11,469 nucleotides of DNA, from positions 15,498 through 26,966 of the forward strand of contig CAIFEU010000007.1 in NCBI GenBank assembly GCA_903789505.1, read 5' to 3'. The stretch is from an uncultured Coriobacteriales bacterium. GTDB taxonomy: Bacteria > Actinomycetota > Coriobacteriia > Coriobacteriales > UMGS124. The position numbers and the translations under genes are program-made. The notes under the pieces were generated by a model. That model did not search any database, was not told where the DNA came from, and saw only the letters and a list, made by a program, of their open reading frames with translations. Position 1 is the first letter of the stretch. Each line of letters begins with the position of its first letter. Shown here piece after piece: positions 1-6,347 of this stretch.

Positions 1-72
1 GGGGGGCGCGGCGGGCGCCCCCCGGGGCCGCCGGGGGCGGGCCCCCCCCTGTAGATGGCAGGGGGGGCGCCC
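1..72. other. Extreme-GC stretch with two perfect hairpins
   Basis: This stretch is nearly all G and C, with homopolymer runs of up to eight. Bases 1-9 pair perfectly with 15-23 around a 5-base loop. Bases 43-51 pair perfectly with 59-67 around the 7-base loop TAGATGG. Neither hairpin is followed by a T tract on either strand, so neither is a textbook intrinsic terminator. They lie beyond the 3' end of the phosphoesterase gene and could block transcription or protect an RNA end. Such a sequence at an edge may also carry sequencing or assembly error. Read in frame 1, bases 1-54 are open and end in TAG at 52-54, so the tail of a gene converging from the left is possible but unsupported. Confidence 0.4.
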
Positions 73-124
73 GACGGCATTCCATGATCCGCGAGGAGCC
101 TCTCGCTGCAGTCGTGCGCGCTCG

Positions 125-652
125 CTACAGCGTCACGAACTCAAACGATCCGTCCTCGTACAGCGCGAAGCTGTTCGATTCGTCCTTGGGCAGCGATACG
201 CTGCCGGGGTTGAGCATGAGCAGTCCGGTAGAGGGGTCGGTCTCGTTGCGCTTGACGTGCGTGTGCCCGCTCATGACGGCCGAGCCCCGCGGCAGGGGAG
301 GCAGCCCGTCCGACCATAGGTGACCGTGCGTGCAGAACAGCGTTCGCGCCCCAGCGTCCCCCGTGGCATCGAGCACCATCGCATAGTCGCCCATCATCGG
401 GAATTCGAGCATCATCTGGTCGACCTCGGAGTCGCAGTTGCCGCGAACGGCGATCACGCGGTCCGCGACGCCGTTGAGCATCCCTGCGACGGAGCGTGGG
501 TCGTAGTCGCGAGGGAGGTCGTTGCGCGGCCCGTGGTACAGCAGGTCGCCCAGAAGGACGATGCGCTCAGGAGCCAGAAGCTCGATCCTGTCCATCAGGC
601 GACGGCACCAGAACGCCGAGCCATGTATGTCGCTCGCGACCGCAATCCTCAC
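125..652 (-). CDS. yfcE: YfcE/MJ0936-family metallophosphoesterase
   Basis: A 175-residue cytoplasmic phosphodiesterase of the calcineurin-like superfamily, close in length to E. coli YfcE (about 184). All metal-site motifs are visible: D8-x-H10, G35-D36 within GDLLYHGP, GNCD at 71-74 with N72, THGH at 108-111, and GHTH at 129-132, followed by the family's closing NPGS at 148-151. These residues hold two divalent metals, usually Mn. Known relatives cleave model phosphodiesters, but their natural substrate is mostly unknown, so no physiological substrate is assigned. The start is GTG at 652 and the stop TAG at 125-127. The ribosome site directly before the GTG is weak (AAGGGC), but a mini-ORF with a strong site ends across this GTG, suggesting translational coupling. 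The gene lies 102 bases after the transporter ATPase gene on the same strand and may be the last gene of that transcript. Confidence 0.9.
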   Translation of the reverse strand: MRIAVASDIHGSAFWCRRLMDRIELLAPERIVLLGDLLYHGPRNDLPRDYDPRSVAGMLNGVADRVIAVRGNCDSEVDQMMLEFPMMGDYAMVLDATGDAGARTLFCTHGHLWSDGLPPLPRGSAVMSGHTHVKRNETDPSTGLLMLNPGSVSLPKDESNSFALYEDGSFEFVTL

Positions 653-684
653 TTTGTCCGCCCTTTTCTACCGCGTTTGGTCAT
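649..684 (-). CDS. Putative 11-codon leader ORF before the phosphoesterase
   Basis: An ATG at 684-682 opens 11 codons encoding the basic peptide MTKRGRKGRTK and stops at TGA 651-649. That stop overlaps the phosphoesterase GTG (652-650). A perfect GGAGG lies at 692-696 on the minus strand, 7 bases before the ATG, which is far better than the site in front of the GTG itself. This layout suits a translated leader that delivers ribosomes to the phosphoesterase start. The alternative is that one base is missing, for example in the AAAA or GGG run at 661-667, and that the phosphoesterase truly begins at this ATG with an 11-residue N-terminal extension. Both readings come from sequence alone. Confidence 0.35.
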   Translation of the reverse strand: MTKRGRKGRTK

Positions 685-687
685 GCG

Positions 688-736
688 CCTGCCTCCAACG
701 CAGGACCCCTGGCGTCGCTGTGGGCGCCTCCAGGGG
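688..736 (-). other. Two hairpins between ATPase and phosphoesterase genes
   Basis: Within the 102-base gap, 706-712 (CCCCTGG) pairs with 730-736 (CCAGGGG), and 688-692 (CCTGC) pairs with 700-704 (GCAGG). Neither is followed by a T run on the minus strand, so full termination is not predicted. The second hairpin contains the GGAGG ribosome site of the mini-ORF in its loop and 3' arm (692-696), so folding could limit access to it. They may act as a processing or attenuation element that lowers phosphoesterase expression relative to the transporter. This is inference from base pairing only. Confidence 0.3.
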
Positions 737-754
737 GCGAAGCATGCGTCGATG

Positions 755-1549
755 CTAGTCCTCGGCCATCGAGAGGAAGCCGCGCGTGCGCTCGTCCTTG
801 GGATGGTTGATGACTTCCTCAGCCTGCCCCTCCTCGACGATGCGCCCCTCGAACAGGAAGGCCACCCTGTCGCTCACGGTTCGCGCAAACCCCATCTCAT
901 GAGTCACGATGCCCACGGCCATCCCGCGGTCCGCCATCGAGCGGATCAGGTCGTGCATCTCCGCGGTAAGCTTTGGGTCCAAGGCGCTGGTCGCCTCATC
1001 GAAATACATGACCTCGGGGTTCATGCACAGTGCCCGCGCAATTGCGACGCGCTGTTGCTGTCCGCCCGAAAGCTGGTCGGGAACCTTGTCCGCGTGCTCC
1101 GAGAGACCGAGCTGCGCCAGCAGCTCGCGCGCCTGCGACTCCACCTCGCCCTTGTCGCGCCCCTGGACGCGAATCGGCGCGTCCATGACGTTCCTGAGGA
1201 CCGTGTAATGCGGGAACAGGTTGTAGCTCTGGAAGACGAGGCCGAAGTGCATGCGCGCCTTCTTCACCGCGTCCCTGTCGTAGACGCATGAGCCCTTGTC
1301 ACCCGAGCAGACCGTCAGGTCGCCGTAGGAGAGCGTACCCCCGTCGTACCGGTCGAGCATCGTCAGGCATCGCAGCATCGTCGACTTGCCGGCACCCGAT
1401 GGGCCGATCAGGCTCACGACCTGTCCCGGCATAATCTTGAGCGAGACGCCGTCGAGCACCGTGCGCCCCGAGAAGCTCTTGTACACCTCGCGCGCCCAGA
1501 CCGCTGGCCTGCTCGCGTCTGCGTGGGTCGCCTCGACGGAATTAGTCAT
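755..1549 (-). CDS. Polar amino acid ABC transporter ATPase (GlnQ/HisP type)
   Basis: A 264-residue nucleotide-binding subunit that hydrolyses ATP on the cytoplasmic face to drive amino acid import. Motifs appear in order: Walker A GPSGAGKST at 49-57, Q-loop at Q107 in the family-typical FQSYNLFPHYTVL, signature LSGGQQQR at 160-167, Walker B MYFDE at 181-185 with catalytic E185, D-loop SALD at 188-191, and switch histidine H217 in VTHEMGFA. Length is slightly above the usual 240-250 because of about 16 extra N-terminal residues and a short insertion near 80-95 (CSGDKGSCVYDRD). The ATG at 1549 overlaps the permease stop by 8 bases (ATGACTAA), indicating coupled translation of the subunits. The family (PAAT) is certain. 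The transported amino acid cannot be read from the sequence; glutamine, histidine, arginine and cystine systems all look alike here. Confidence 0.95.
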   Translation of the reverse strand: MTNSVEATHADASRPAVWAREVYKSFSGRTVLDGVSLKIMPGQVVSLIGPSGAGKSTMLRCLTMLDRYDGGTLSYGDLTVCSGDKGSCVYDRDAVKKARMHFGLVFQSYNLFPHYTVLRNVMDAPIRVQGRDKGEVESQARELLAQLGLSEHADKVPDQLSGGQQQRVAIARALCMNPEVMYFDEATSALDPKLTAEMHDLIRSMADRGMAVGIVTHEMGFARTVSDRVAFLFEGRIVEEGQAEEVINHPKDERTRGFLSMAED

Positions 1550-2195
1550 GGTAGTAGTCCAGCCTCTTCTCGACCCTGTGCAGGGCGAACTCGATGATGA
1601 TGCAGGTGACCCAGTAGATCAGCGCGGCAATCGCGAACGGCACCATCGTGCGCTGGGAGGCGACCAGGGCCCTGCCGGTGGTGAACATCTCGGCAACGCC
1701 GATGCAGAACGCCAGCGACGTGTCCTTCACCAGCGTGATGATCTCGTTGCCCATCGCGGGAAGGATGCGCTTGATGACCTGGGGCAGGATGATGTGGAAG
1801 AAGGTCTGGGAACGGGAGTAGCCCAGGACCTGCGCCGCCTCGTACTGCCCGCGCGGCATGCTCTGGATGCCGCTGCGATAGATCTCGGCGAAGTAGGCGG
1901 AGTAGTTGATGATGAACGCGATCAGGCACGCGGTGAACTTGTAGTTGTTGCCGGTCTGAATGCCGAACGCGTAGTAGGGGAGGAAGAACACCGCGAACAT
2001 CTGCAGCATGAGCGGCGTGCCGCGCAGCACGGAGATGTACAGGCCCATGAGCCAAGCGAGCGGCTTGAACTTGCTCAGCCGTCCGAGCGCGACGAGGACT
2101 CCGAGCGGTATCGACCCCAGCAACGTGAGGGCGAAGATCTGCAGGGTGACGACATAGCTCTGCATGAGCATCGAGAACATGGTGGACAGTTCCAC
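1542..2195 (-). CDS. Amino acid ABC transporter permease (HisM/GlnP type)
   Basis: A 217-residue inner-membrane subunit with about five hydrophobic segments (roughly 12-37, 49-72, 87-106, 155-172 and 186-204). It carries the RGTPLMLQ motif at 58-65 and the EAA loop that docks on the ATPase (SMPRGQYEAAQVLG, 112-125). The frame is open further upstream to 2303, but that part is Arg/Gly-rich and unlike a permease. I chose GTG at 2195 because AGGTGG sits 6 bases before it and the resulting length matches the family. ATG at 2180 is a less likely alternative lacking a good ribosome site. The stop overlaps the ATPase start by 8 bases. Only one permease gene is present, so the channel is probably a homodimer. 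Confidence 0.93.
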   Translation of the reverse strand: MELSTMFSMLMQSYVVTLQIFALTLLGSIPLGVLVALGRLSKFKPLAWLMGLYISVLRGTPLMLQMFAVFFLPYYAFGIQTGNNYKFTACLIAFIINYSAYFAEIYRSGIQSMPRGQYEAAQVLGYSRSQTFFHIILPQVIKRILPAMGNEIITLVKDTSLAFCIGVAEMFTTGRALVASQRTMVPFAIAALIYWVTCIIIEFALHRVEKRLDYYHD

Positions 2196-2366
2196 GAGAC
2201 ACCACCTGAGACGGTCGAATCGACGTATTGGCCCGGAAACGCGAGGGGTCGTCACGAGCAGCGAACCTTCTCCGCCGTGACGCCCCCATGCGGCATGAGC
2301 CACACGAAAAGAGGGGCGCGCCCGACTCGCATCGCTGCCCGAACGGCGGCGTCAGTCAGGGCGCGT

Positions 2367-2380
2367 CCCTCCCGAGAGGG
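2367..2380 (-). other. Small hairpin after the binding-protein gene
   Basis: CCCTC at 2367-2371 pairs with GAGGG at 2376-2380 around a 4-base loop, starting 10 bases after the stop codon of the substrate-binding protein. No T tract follows on the minus strand. A hairpin in this position of importer operons is known to protect the 3' end of the binding-protein mRNA so that this subunit is made in excess; that role is inferred here. The rest of the 194-base gap (2196-2389) shows no gene. Confidence 0.3.
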
Positions 2381-2389
2381 TACGTCGGG

Positions 2390-3352
2390 TTACTTGAGCA
2401 TCCAGAGGTCGTAGGAGACGCCCTGGTCGGAGTACTTGTCGCACAGGGACTTGACGGTCCCATCGTCGTTGAGGTCATACAGGGCGAGCTCTACCTTGCC
2501 GGCGAGCTCCTGGCTACCCTTCTTGAAGCCCACGCCGAAGTGCTCCGAGTTCAGCGGCTCGTCGAGGATCTTGTAGGTTTCGGTGTCGCCGCCGATGTTG
2601 AACTCGGCGACGGGCAGGTCGACCGCAAGGGCGTCGACCATGCCGCTCTCGAGCTCCATGAACGCGGTGTTGTACTCGCCGATGGTCTGCAGCTCCCCGA
2701 ACGTCTTGCCCAGGTCCTGCTGCTCTCCGCCGTCGACGAGCAGATTGTAGGCGGCGCTGTCCGCCTGAGCCAGGACGATCTTACCGGCAAGCCCCGCGAA
2801 GTCGGTGATGCCCGAGTCGCCGCGCACGACGATGACCTGACGGTTCTCCATGTAAGGGTCGGTGAACGTGTAGTCGTCCTCGCGCCCCTCGATCGTGAAG
2901 CCGTTCCAGATGCACGTGATCTGGCCGGAGTTGAGAAGCGCGTCCTTCGCGTCCCAGTCGATCGGGCTGAGCTTCAGGTTCCAGCCGTACTTGTTGCAGA
3001 CCGCAGTCGCAAGCTCGATGTCGAAGCCGGTGAACTGGCCGTCGTCCCCGATGTAGCCATACGGCGGGAACTCCTGGTCAAAGCCCAAGACGAAGTCGCC
3101 CTGCAGCTCGTAGGAGGCGTACTGGGACAGGTCGGGGCGCGACGAAGTGCCGTCGGAGGAGGCGGAATCGGACGACTTCGATGAGTCCGTCCTCGACGAG
3201 CTCGCGTTCTTGGCGTCCGCCGCACCCGACTTGCCGTCGGCGGCAAAGGCACGCGACGCACCTGTGGCGAGCGCCGTTGCGAGCGCGGCAGAGGCGGCGA
3301 CGAAACCGCGGCGGCTGATGCCGAACGAGAGTGCCTTGCTGTCGTTACCCAT
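2390..3352 (-). CDS. Extracellular amino acid-binding protein with Tat-type signal
   Basis: A 320-residue family 3 (SBP_bac_3) solute-binding protein that captures an amino acid outside the cell and hands it to the permease. The N-terminus carries a twin-arginine motif S13-R14-R15-G16-F17-V18, a hydrophobic Ala-rich stretch (about 18-31) and a likely AFA|AD cleavage site after A37. A Ser/Asp/Lys-rich linker fills about 40-75, then the binding domain begins. Family marks include GFDIELA at 109-115, R157 in TIEGRED (the residue that pairs with the ligand carboxylate in HisJ/GlnH) and D245 in AVDLPVAEF (ligand amino group). No cysteine occurs in the signal region, so there is no lipobox, which is unusual for a monoderm binding protein. 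Start: ATG at 3352, with AAGGGG about 7-8 bases upstream; the frame continues upstream to 3424 but without signal-peptide logic. Confidence 0.92.
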   Translation of the reverse strand: MGNDSKALSFGISRRGFVAASAALATALATGASRAFAADGKSGAADAKNASSSRTDSSKSSDSASSDGTSSRPDLSQYASYELQGDFVLGFDQEFPPYGYIGDDGQFTGFDIELATAVCNKYGWNLKLSPIDWDAKDALLNSGQITCIWNGFTIEGREDDYTFTDPYMENRQVIVVRGDSGITDFAGLAGKIVLAQADSAAYNLLVDGGEQQDLGKTFGELQTIGEYNTAFMELESGMVDALAVDLPVAEFNIGGDTETYKILDEPLNSEHFGVGFKKGSQELAGKVELALYDLNDDGTVKSLCDKYSDQGVSYDLWMLK

Positions 3353-3493
3353 GGAACGATCCCCTTTCAACGTGTCGTGCCCGGTAGGGTTGCCGTTGAG
3401 CAGAAGTCCCGCGACGCTCGCCACGTGTCATAAGGCGATGCCACGCGAGTCGCCACCGCCCTCCCGGGGCTGACCTGTGTGCGCCATCTACTT

Positions 3494-3506
3494 CAGTACT
3501 CTACTG
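3494..3506. promoter_or_regulatory. Inverted repeat, candidate operator
   Basis: CAGTA (3494-3498) and TACTG (3502-3506) form a perfect inverted repeat around CTC, and a further TACT lies at 3489-3492. It lies about 140 bases upstream of the binding-protein start and is AT-richer than its surroundings, as a dimeric regulator site would be. The half-site does not match a box I can name, and a 5-bp arm could occur by chance. Confidence 0.2.
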
Positions 3507-3729
3507 CATTGGAGTGCGGGCAGCCGAGGTCGGGGGCCAATTCCCCGCGTACGGCAAAAACCAACACAAACGGCGTCTCAGGCGAACTTGCGACGCGACA
3601 GTCTTCGGGCGCAGACAGAAAAGAATCCCCCTCCCCAGGCGATGCCGCGGCGACAGGCCCAGTTGCGTTGTTTCTCCATGGGGCGCAGCCGACGGATACC
3701 GCCCGGGGCGGCTGGAACGTTGGCTGGGG

Positions 3730-3921
3730 TATGATTCTGGTTTCGGACGGCCCGCATTACACGGTAGGGCACTTGGCGCAACCCGCTGGCGGCTGCCGCG
3801 CCGCGGGCCAGTCCTGAGGGGAGAGCCCGCCCGAGTCGCCCGGGGCCCAGCGATGCCCGGCGCAAACGGGCGCGCCGGCGGGCATGGGACGGCGGCGAGA
3901 GTCGATGGGACGTTTGCAGCA
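3730..3921 (+). promoter_or_regulatory. Possible promoter and structured 5' leader of the ABC-F gene
   Basis: TATGAT at 3730-3735 is a good -10 match, but no good -35 lies 15-19 bases before it. If used, it would give a leader of about 180 bases. The leader has strong pairing: 3745-3755 with 3803-3814 (11 pairs, bulged A3810), enclosing 3775-3779 with 3798-3802. A second hairpin pairs 3853-3863 with 3872-3885 (7 plus 4 pairs, with an internal bulge). The arm 3825-3831 (GCCCGCC) can instead pair with 3877-3883, so two folds exclude each other. Some ABC-F genes are controlled by leader attenuation; here no T-tract terminator is seen, so that mechanism is only a possibility. Confidence 0.3.
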
Positions 3922-6051
3922 GTGATTGTTCAAGTCGATAAGGTCACCAAGTCGTTCGGCGCTCGGACGCTGTTCACCGACGCGTCGTTCCAGATAAACG
4001 CACATGAGCGGTTCGCCCTCGTCGGGCCCAACGGCGCAGGCAAGTCGACGATGCTCAAAATCGTCATGGGCATCGAGCCCGCCGACTCGGGCAGCGTCTT
4101 CTTCGCCAAGGGCGTCAACGTGGGCTACCTCGAGCAGGAGGCCATTGAGATCTCGGGGCGGAGCGTCCTCGAGGAGGTCATGAGCTCCGCAGCGGAGATT
4201 CGCGCCCTGGAGCGTCGCCTGGGCGAGCTCGAGCGGCTCCTCGGCGACCCGGACCAGACGGAGAACCATCAGGAGCTGCTCGACGAGTACGGCCGAGACC
4301 GGGACCGATTCGAGGCTGCCGGCGGGTACGAGCTCGAGACGCGCGCGCGGACGATTCTGACCGGGCTGGGATTCTCGCCCCAGGACCTGGGTCGGGACGT
4401 CGTGGAGTTCTCGGGGGGCTGGCAGATGCGAATCCAGCTCTCCAAGCTGCTGCTGCGTCATCCCGACCTGCTGCTGCTCGACGAGCCGACAAACCACCTC
4501 GACCTCGCGAGCGTCCAGTGGCTCGAGAGCTTTCTGTCGGCCTACGACGGTGCCGTGCTGATCGTGAGCCATGACCGCGCGTTCCTCGACGGGATGGTCA
4601 ACCACGTCGCCGCAATCGAGCATGGCAAGCTCGACGTGTACGTCGGCAACTACTCGTCCTACGTGCGCCAGAGGCAGGCTCGCCTGGACCGGCTGCGCGC
4701 CGAGAAGGCGGAGCAGGACCGTGAGATTGCCCACCTGCAGGAGTTCATCGAGAAGTTCCGGTACAAGGCGACGAAGGCCCGGCAGGCGCAGGACCGCATC
4801 AAGAAGCTCGACAAGCTCATGGCGGAGCGCATCGTCCTCCCCGAGGAGGAGAAGCGCGTCCACTTCCATTTCCCGCAGCCTCCGCGCACCAGCGACCTCG
4901 TCGTCGAGCTCGACGACATTGCCAAGTCCTACGGCGACAAGACCGTCTACCGCGACGTGAACCTGAAGCTCTATCGCGGCCAGCGCGTCGCTCTGGTGGG
5001 GCCCAACGGGGCGGGAAAGTCGACGCTGATGAAGATCATCGCGCACGACATCGAGCCCGACGCGGGCACGCGCAGGCTCGGCACCAACGTCGAGGTGGCG
5101 TACTACGCCCAGCACCAGCTCGAGGAGCTCGAGCTGGGCAACACGGTCATGCAGGAGATGGACCGCTCCGCCCACGGCTGGACCTCCTCCGAGGAGCGCC
5201 AGCTGCTCGGGGCGTTCCTGTTCAAGGGTGACGACATCGACAAGAAGGTCAGCGTTCTCTCGGGCGGAGAGAAGGCTCGGCTGGCACTCGCAAAGCTGCT
5301 CGTGTCCCCCAAGCCCCTGCTGTGCCTCGACGAGCCGACCAACCACCTCGACATCAACTCGGTCGACGTCCTCGAGCAGGCGCTGTCCGAGTTCGACGGG
5401 ACTATTGTGCTCATCTCGCACGACCGCCATCTCATCCGCGCCGTGGCAAACCGCATCGTCGAGGTCAAGGACGGAGCAATAACCGTCTACGACGGCGACT
5501 ACGACTACTACCTGTGGAAGTCGGAGCAGGTCGCCCAAGACGGGCAGCAGGCGCAGGAAAAGGGCGACGCATCGGGCGCCCCCGCCACCGCGGAAATCCC
5601 GCATCCCTCCCAGATTACCGACGAGAACGCCGCCGCCGTGCTCGCCGCAGCAGCTGCAACGCCGATCAAGGGCAAGGGAGCCTCAAGGAAGGCGAAGCAG
5701 GCGAACGAGGCAGCGATCGCCGCCGCCCGCGTCGTGCTCAACAACGCGGGCGAGCGGGGGGGCCACAAGTCCAAGGAGCAGAAGAGGGCTGAGGCGCAGG
5801 CGCGAGCCGAGCTCAACAGGCGCCTGGGTGCTGAGAAGAAGCGCCTCGCCAAGCTCGAGGCGGAGCTCGAAAAGGCCCAGAAGAGGTACGACGAGCTCAT
5901 GGGGCTGATGGCGTCAGAGGAGCTCTACGACGACAAGGACGCATTCGACAAGGCGCTCGCCGAGTACAACGGCCTCAAGCCGCGCATCAACCAGCTCGAG
6001 GAGGAGTGGCTGGAGCTCTCGGAGACCATCGCGTCCAGGTCGCAGCAATGA
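3922..6051 (+). CDS. ABC-F family ribosome-associated ATPase (YdiF/Uup type)
   Basis: A 709-residue soluble protein with two ABC domains and no membrane segments. Domain 1 has Walker A GPNGAGKST (35-43), signature FSGGW (163-167), Walker B LLLLDEPTNHLD (183-194, E188) and SHDR (216-219). An interdomain linker at about 244-320, rich in charged helix, corresponds to the element that contacts P-site tRNA. Domain 2 has Walker A at 360-368, LSGGEKAR (446-453), LLCLDEPTNHLD (466-477, E471) and SHDR (499-502). An Ala/Lys-rich low-complexity stretch (about 540-618) leads to a C-terminal coiled coil (about 618-705), as in YdiF and Uup. Such proteins act on stalled ribosomes; antibiotic protection is not implied for this subgroup. 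Start: GTG at 3922, directly before the domain (GTG ATT GTT CAA), with only a weak GGGAC about 9 bases upstream; the frame is open back to 3514, but that part is not domain-like. Its TGA overlaps the next ATG. Confidence 0.93.
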   Translation: MIVQVDKVTKSFGARTLFTDASFQINAHERFALVGPNGAGKSTMLKIVMGIEPADSGSVFFAKGVNVGYLEQEAIEISGRSVLEEVMSSAAEIRALERRLGELERLLGDPDQTENHQELLDEYGRDRDRFEAAGGYELETRARTILTGLGFSPQDLGRDVVEFSGGWQMRIQLSKLLLRHPDLLLLDEPTNHLDLASVQWLESFLSAYDGAVLIVSHDRAFLDGMVNHVAAIEHGKLDVYVGNYSSYVRQRQARLDRLRAEKAEQDREIAHLQEFIEKFRYKATKARQAQDRIKKLDKLMAERIVLPEEEKRVHFHFPQPPRTSDLVVELDDIAKSYGDKTVYRDVNLKLYRGQRVALVGPNGAGKSTLMKIIAHDIEPDAGTRRLGTNVEVAYYAQHQLEELELGNTVMQEMDRSAHGWTSSEERQLLGAFLFKGDDIDKKVSVLSGGEKARLALAKLLVSPKPLLCLDEPTNHLDINSVDVLEQALSEFDGTIVLISHDRHLIRAVANRIVEVKDGAITVYDGDYDYYLWKSEQVAQDGQQAQEKGDASGAPATAEIPHPSQITDENAAAVLAAAAATPIKGKGASRKAKQANEAAIAAARVVLNNAGERGGHKSKEQKRAEAQARAELNRRLGAEKKRLAKLEAELEKAQKRYDELMGLMASEELYDDKDAFDKALAEYNGLKPRINQLEEEWLELSETIASRSQQ

Positions 6052-6347
6052 TCGGCAAGCTCGCGGCGTTCGTGCTGCGCGTCGTCGAGGTGGCGCTGCT
6101 CTGCCTGGCGGTCGTGCTGCTCGCCCTGGCGTTGGTGCAGCTCTCGAGCGCCCTGACGGCTCGCCTCGGACTCACGTCGGTCTGCGTGCGCGTCACCTCC
6201 TGGCTGCCCGCCCCGCTTGCCTATTTCGGCCTTCTCGACTGCCCCCTGGGCGGCGTGTTCAGGACGGACTACCTCATCGCCGCGGTGGTGACGCTCGTCA
6301 TCGCCCGCCTCGTCCGCGTCGTCTACAGGAGGCTTGGCAACAAATGA
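6048..6347 (+). CDS. Small hypothetical membrane protein, 99 residues
   Basis: I do not recognise a family. The protein has a long hydrophobic segment at about 5-32, a second less hydrophobic one near 51-71 (with tryptophan, prolines and a cysteine), and a third at about 74-89, followed by a basic tail (RVVYRRLGNK). Two cysteines, C46 and C65, lie between the outer segments. Its ATG overlaps the ABC-F stop as ATGA, and its own stop overlaps the M50 protease ATG as ATGA, so all three are probably translated as a coupled unit. The frame is open upstream to 6006, but ATG at 6048 gives the coupled start. Being locked to an intramembrane-type protease, it could be an accessory or substrate of it, but this is inference from position only. 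Confidence 0.8.
   Translation: MIGKLAAFVLRVVEVALLCLAVVLLALALVQLSSALTARLGLTSVCVRVTSWLPAPLAYFGLLDCPLGGVFRTDYLIAAVVTLVIARLVRVVYRRLGNK

Larger units (their letters stand above)
3353..3921. other. 569-base divergent intergenic region
   Basis: This gap separates the minus-strand importer from the plus-strand ABC-F operon, so it should hold promoters for both. I see no convincing conserved protein in any frame; the open frames over it are arginine/proline-rich GC artefacts. Contents that can be pointed to are a perfect 5-bp inverted repeat CAGTA-CTC-TACTG at 3494-3506, a comparatively A-rich patch around 3554-3570 and 3617-3627, a TATGAT hexamer at 3730-3735, and a heavily self-complementary segment from 3745 to 3885. 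No clear paired -35/-10 could be assigned for the importer. No tRNA or rRNA gene is visible. Confidence 0.5.

Noticed and set aside
1..67. Rho-independent terminator
   Set aside because: The stems are strong but no T tract follows on either strand.
320..1291. 323-codon plus-strand frame over the phosphoesterase and ATPase genes
   Set aside because: Shadow of two genes with intact motifs on the other strand; His/Arg/Val-rich with no recognisable fold.
3726..3750. Similarity to the 5' end of tmRNA (GGGG, GATTCTGGTTTCG)
   Set aside because: No matching 3' half with a T-arm (GGTTCGAATC) and CCA end follows, only about 190 bases remain before the ABC-F start, and no tag-peptide reading frame is evident.
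3816..3900. Glycine- or cobalamin-type riboswitch in the ABC-F leader (GGAGAGCCC pattern)
   Set aside because: The rest of the conserved cores is missing, and an ABC-F gene is not a typical target of either aptamer.
3514..3921. N-terminal extension of the ABC-F protein by 136 residues
   Set aside because: The extra segment is Arg/Gly/Pro-rich with no domain. The ABC domain begins immediately after the GTG at 3922, as in other family members.
3757..5604. 615-codon open frame antisense to the ABC-F gene
   Set aside because: Its composition (Val/Leu/Asp/Arg-rich) is the mirror of GC-rich codons in the ABC-F gene, which has full catalytic motifs. No domain is recognisable in the antisense frame.
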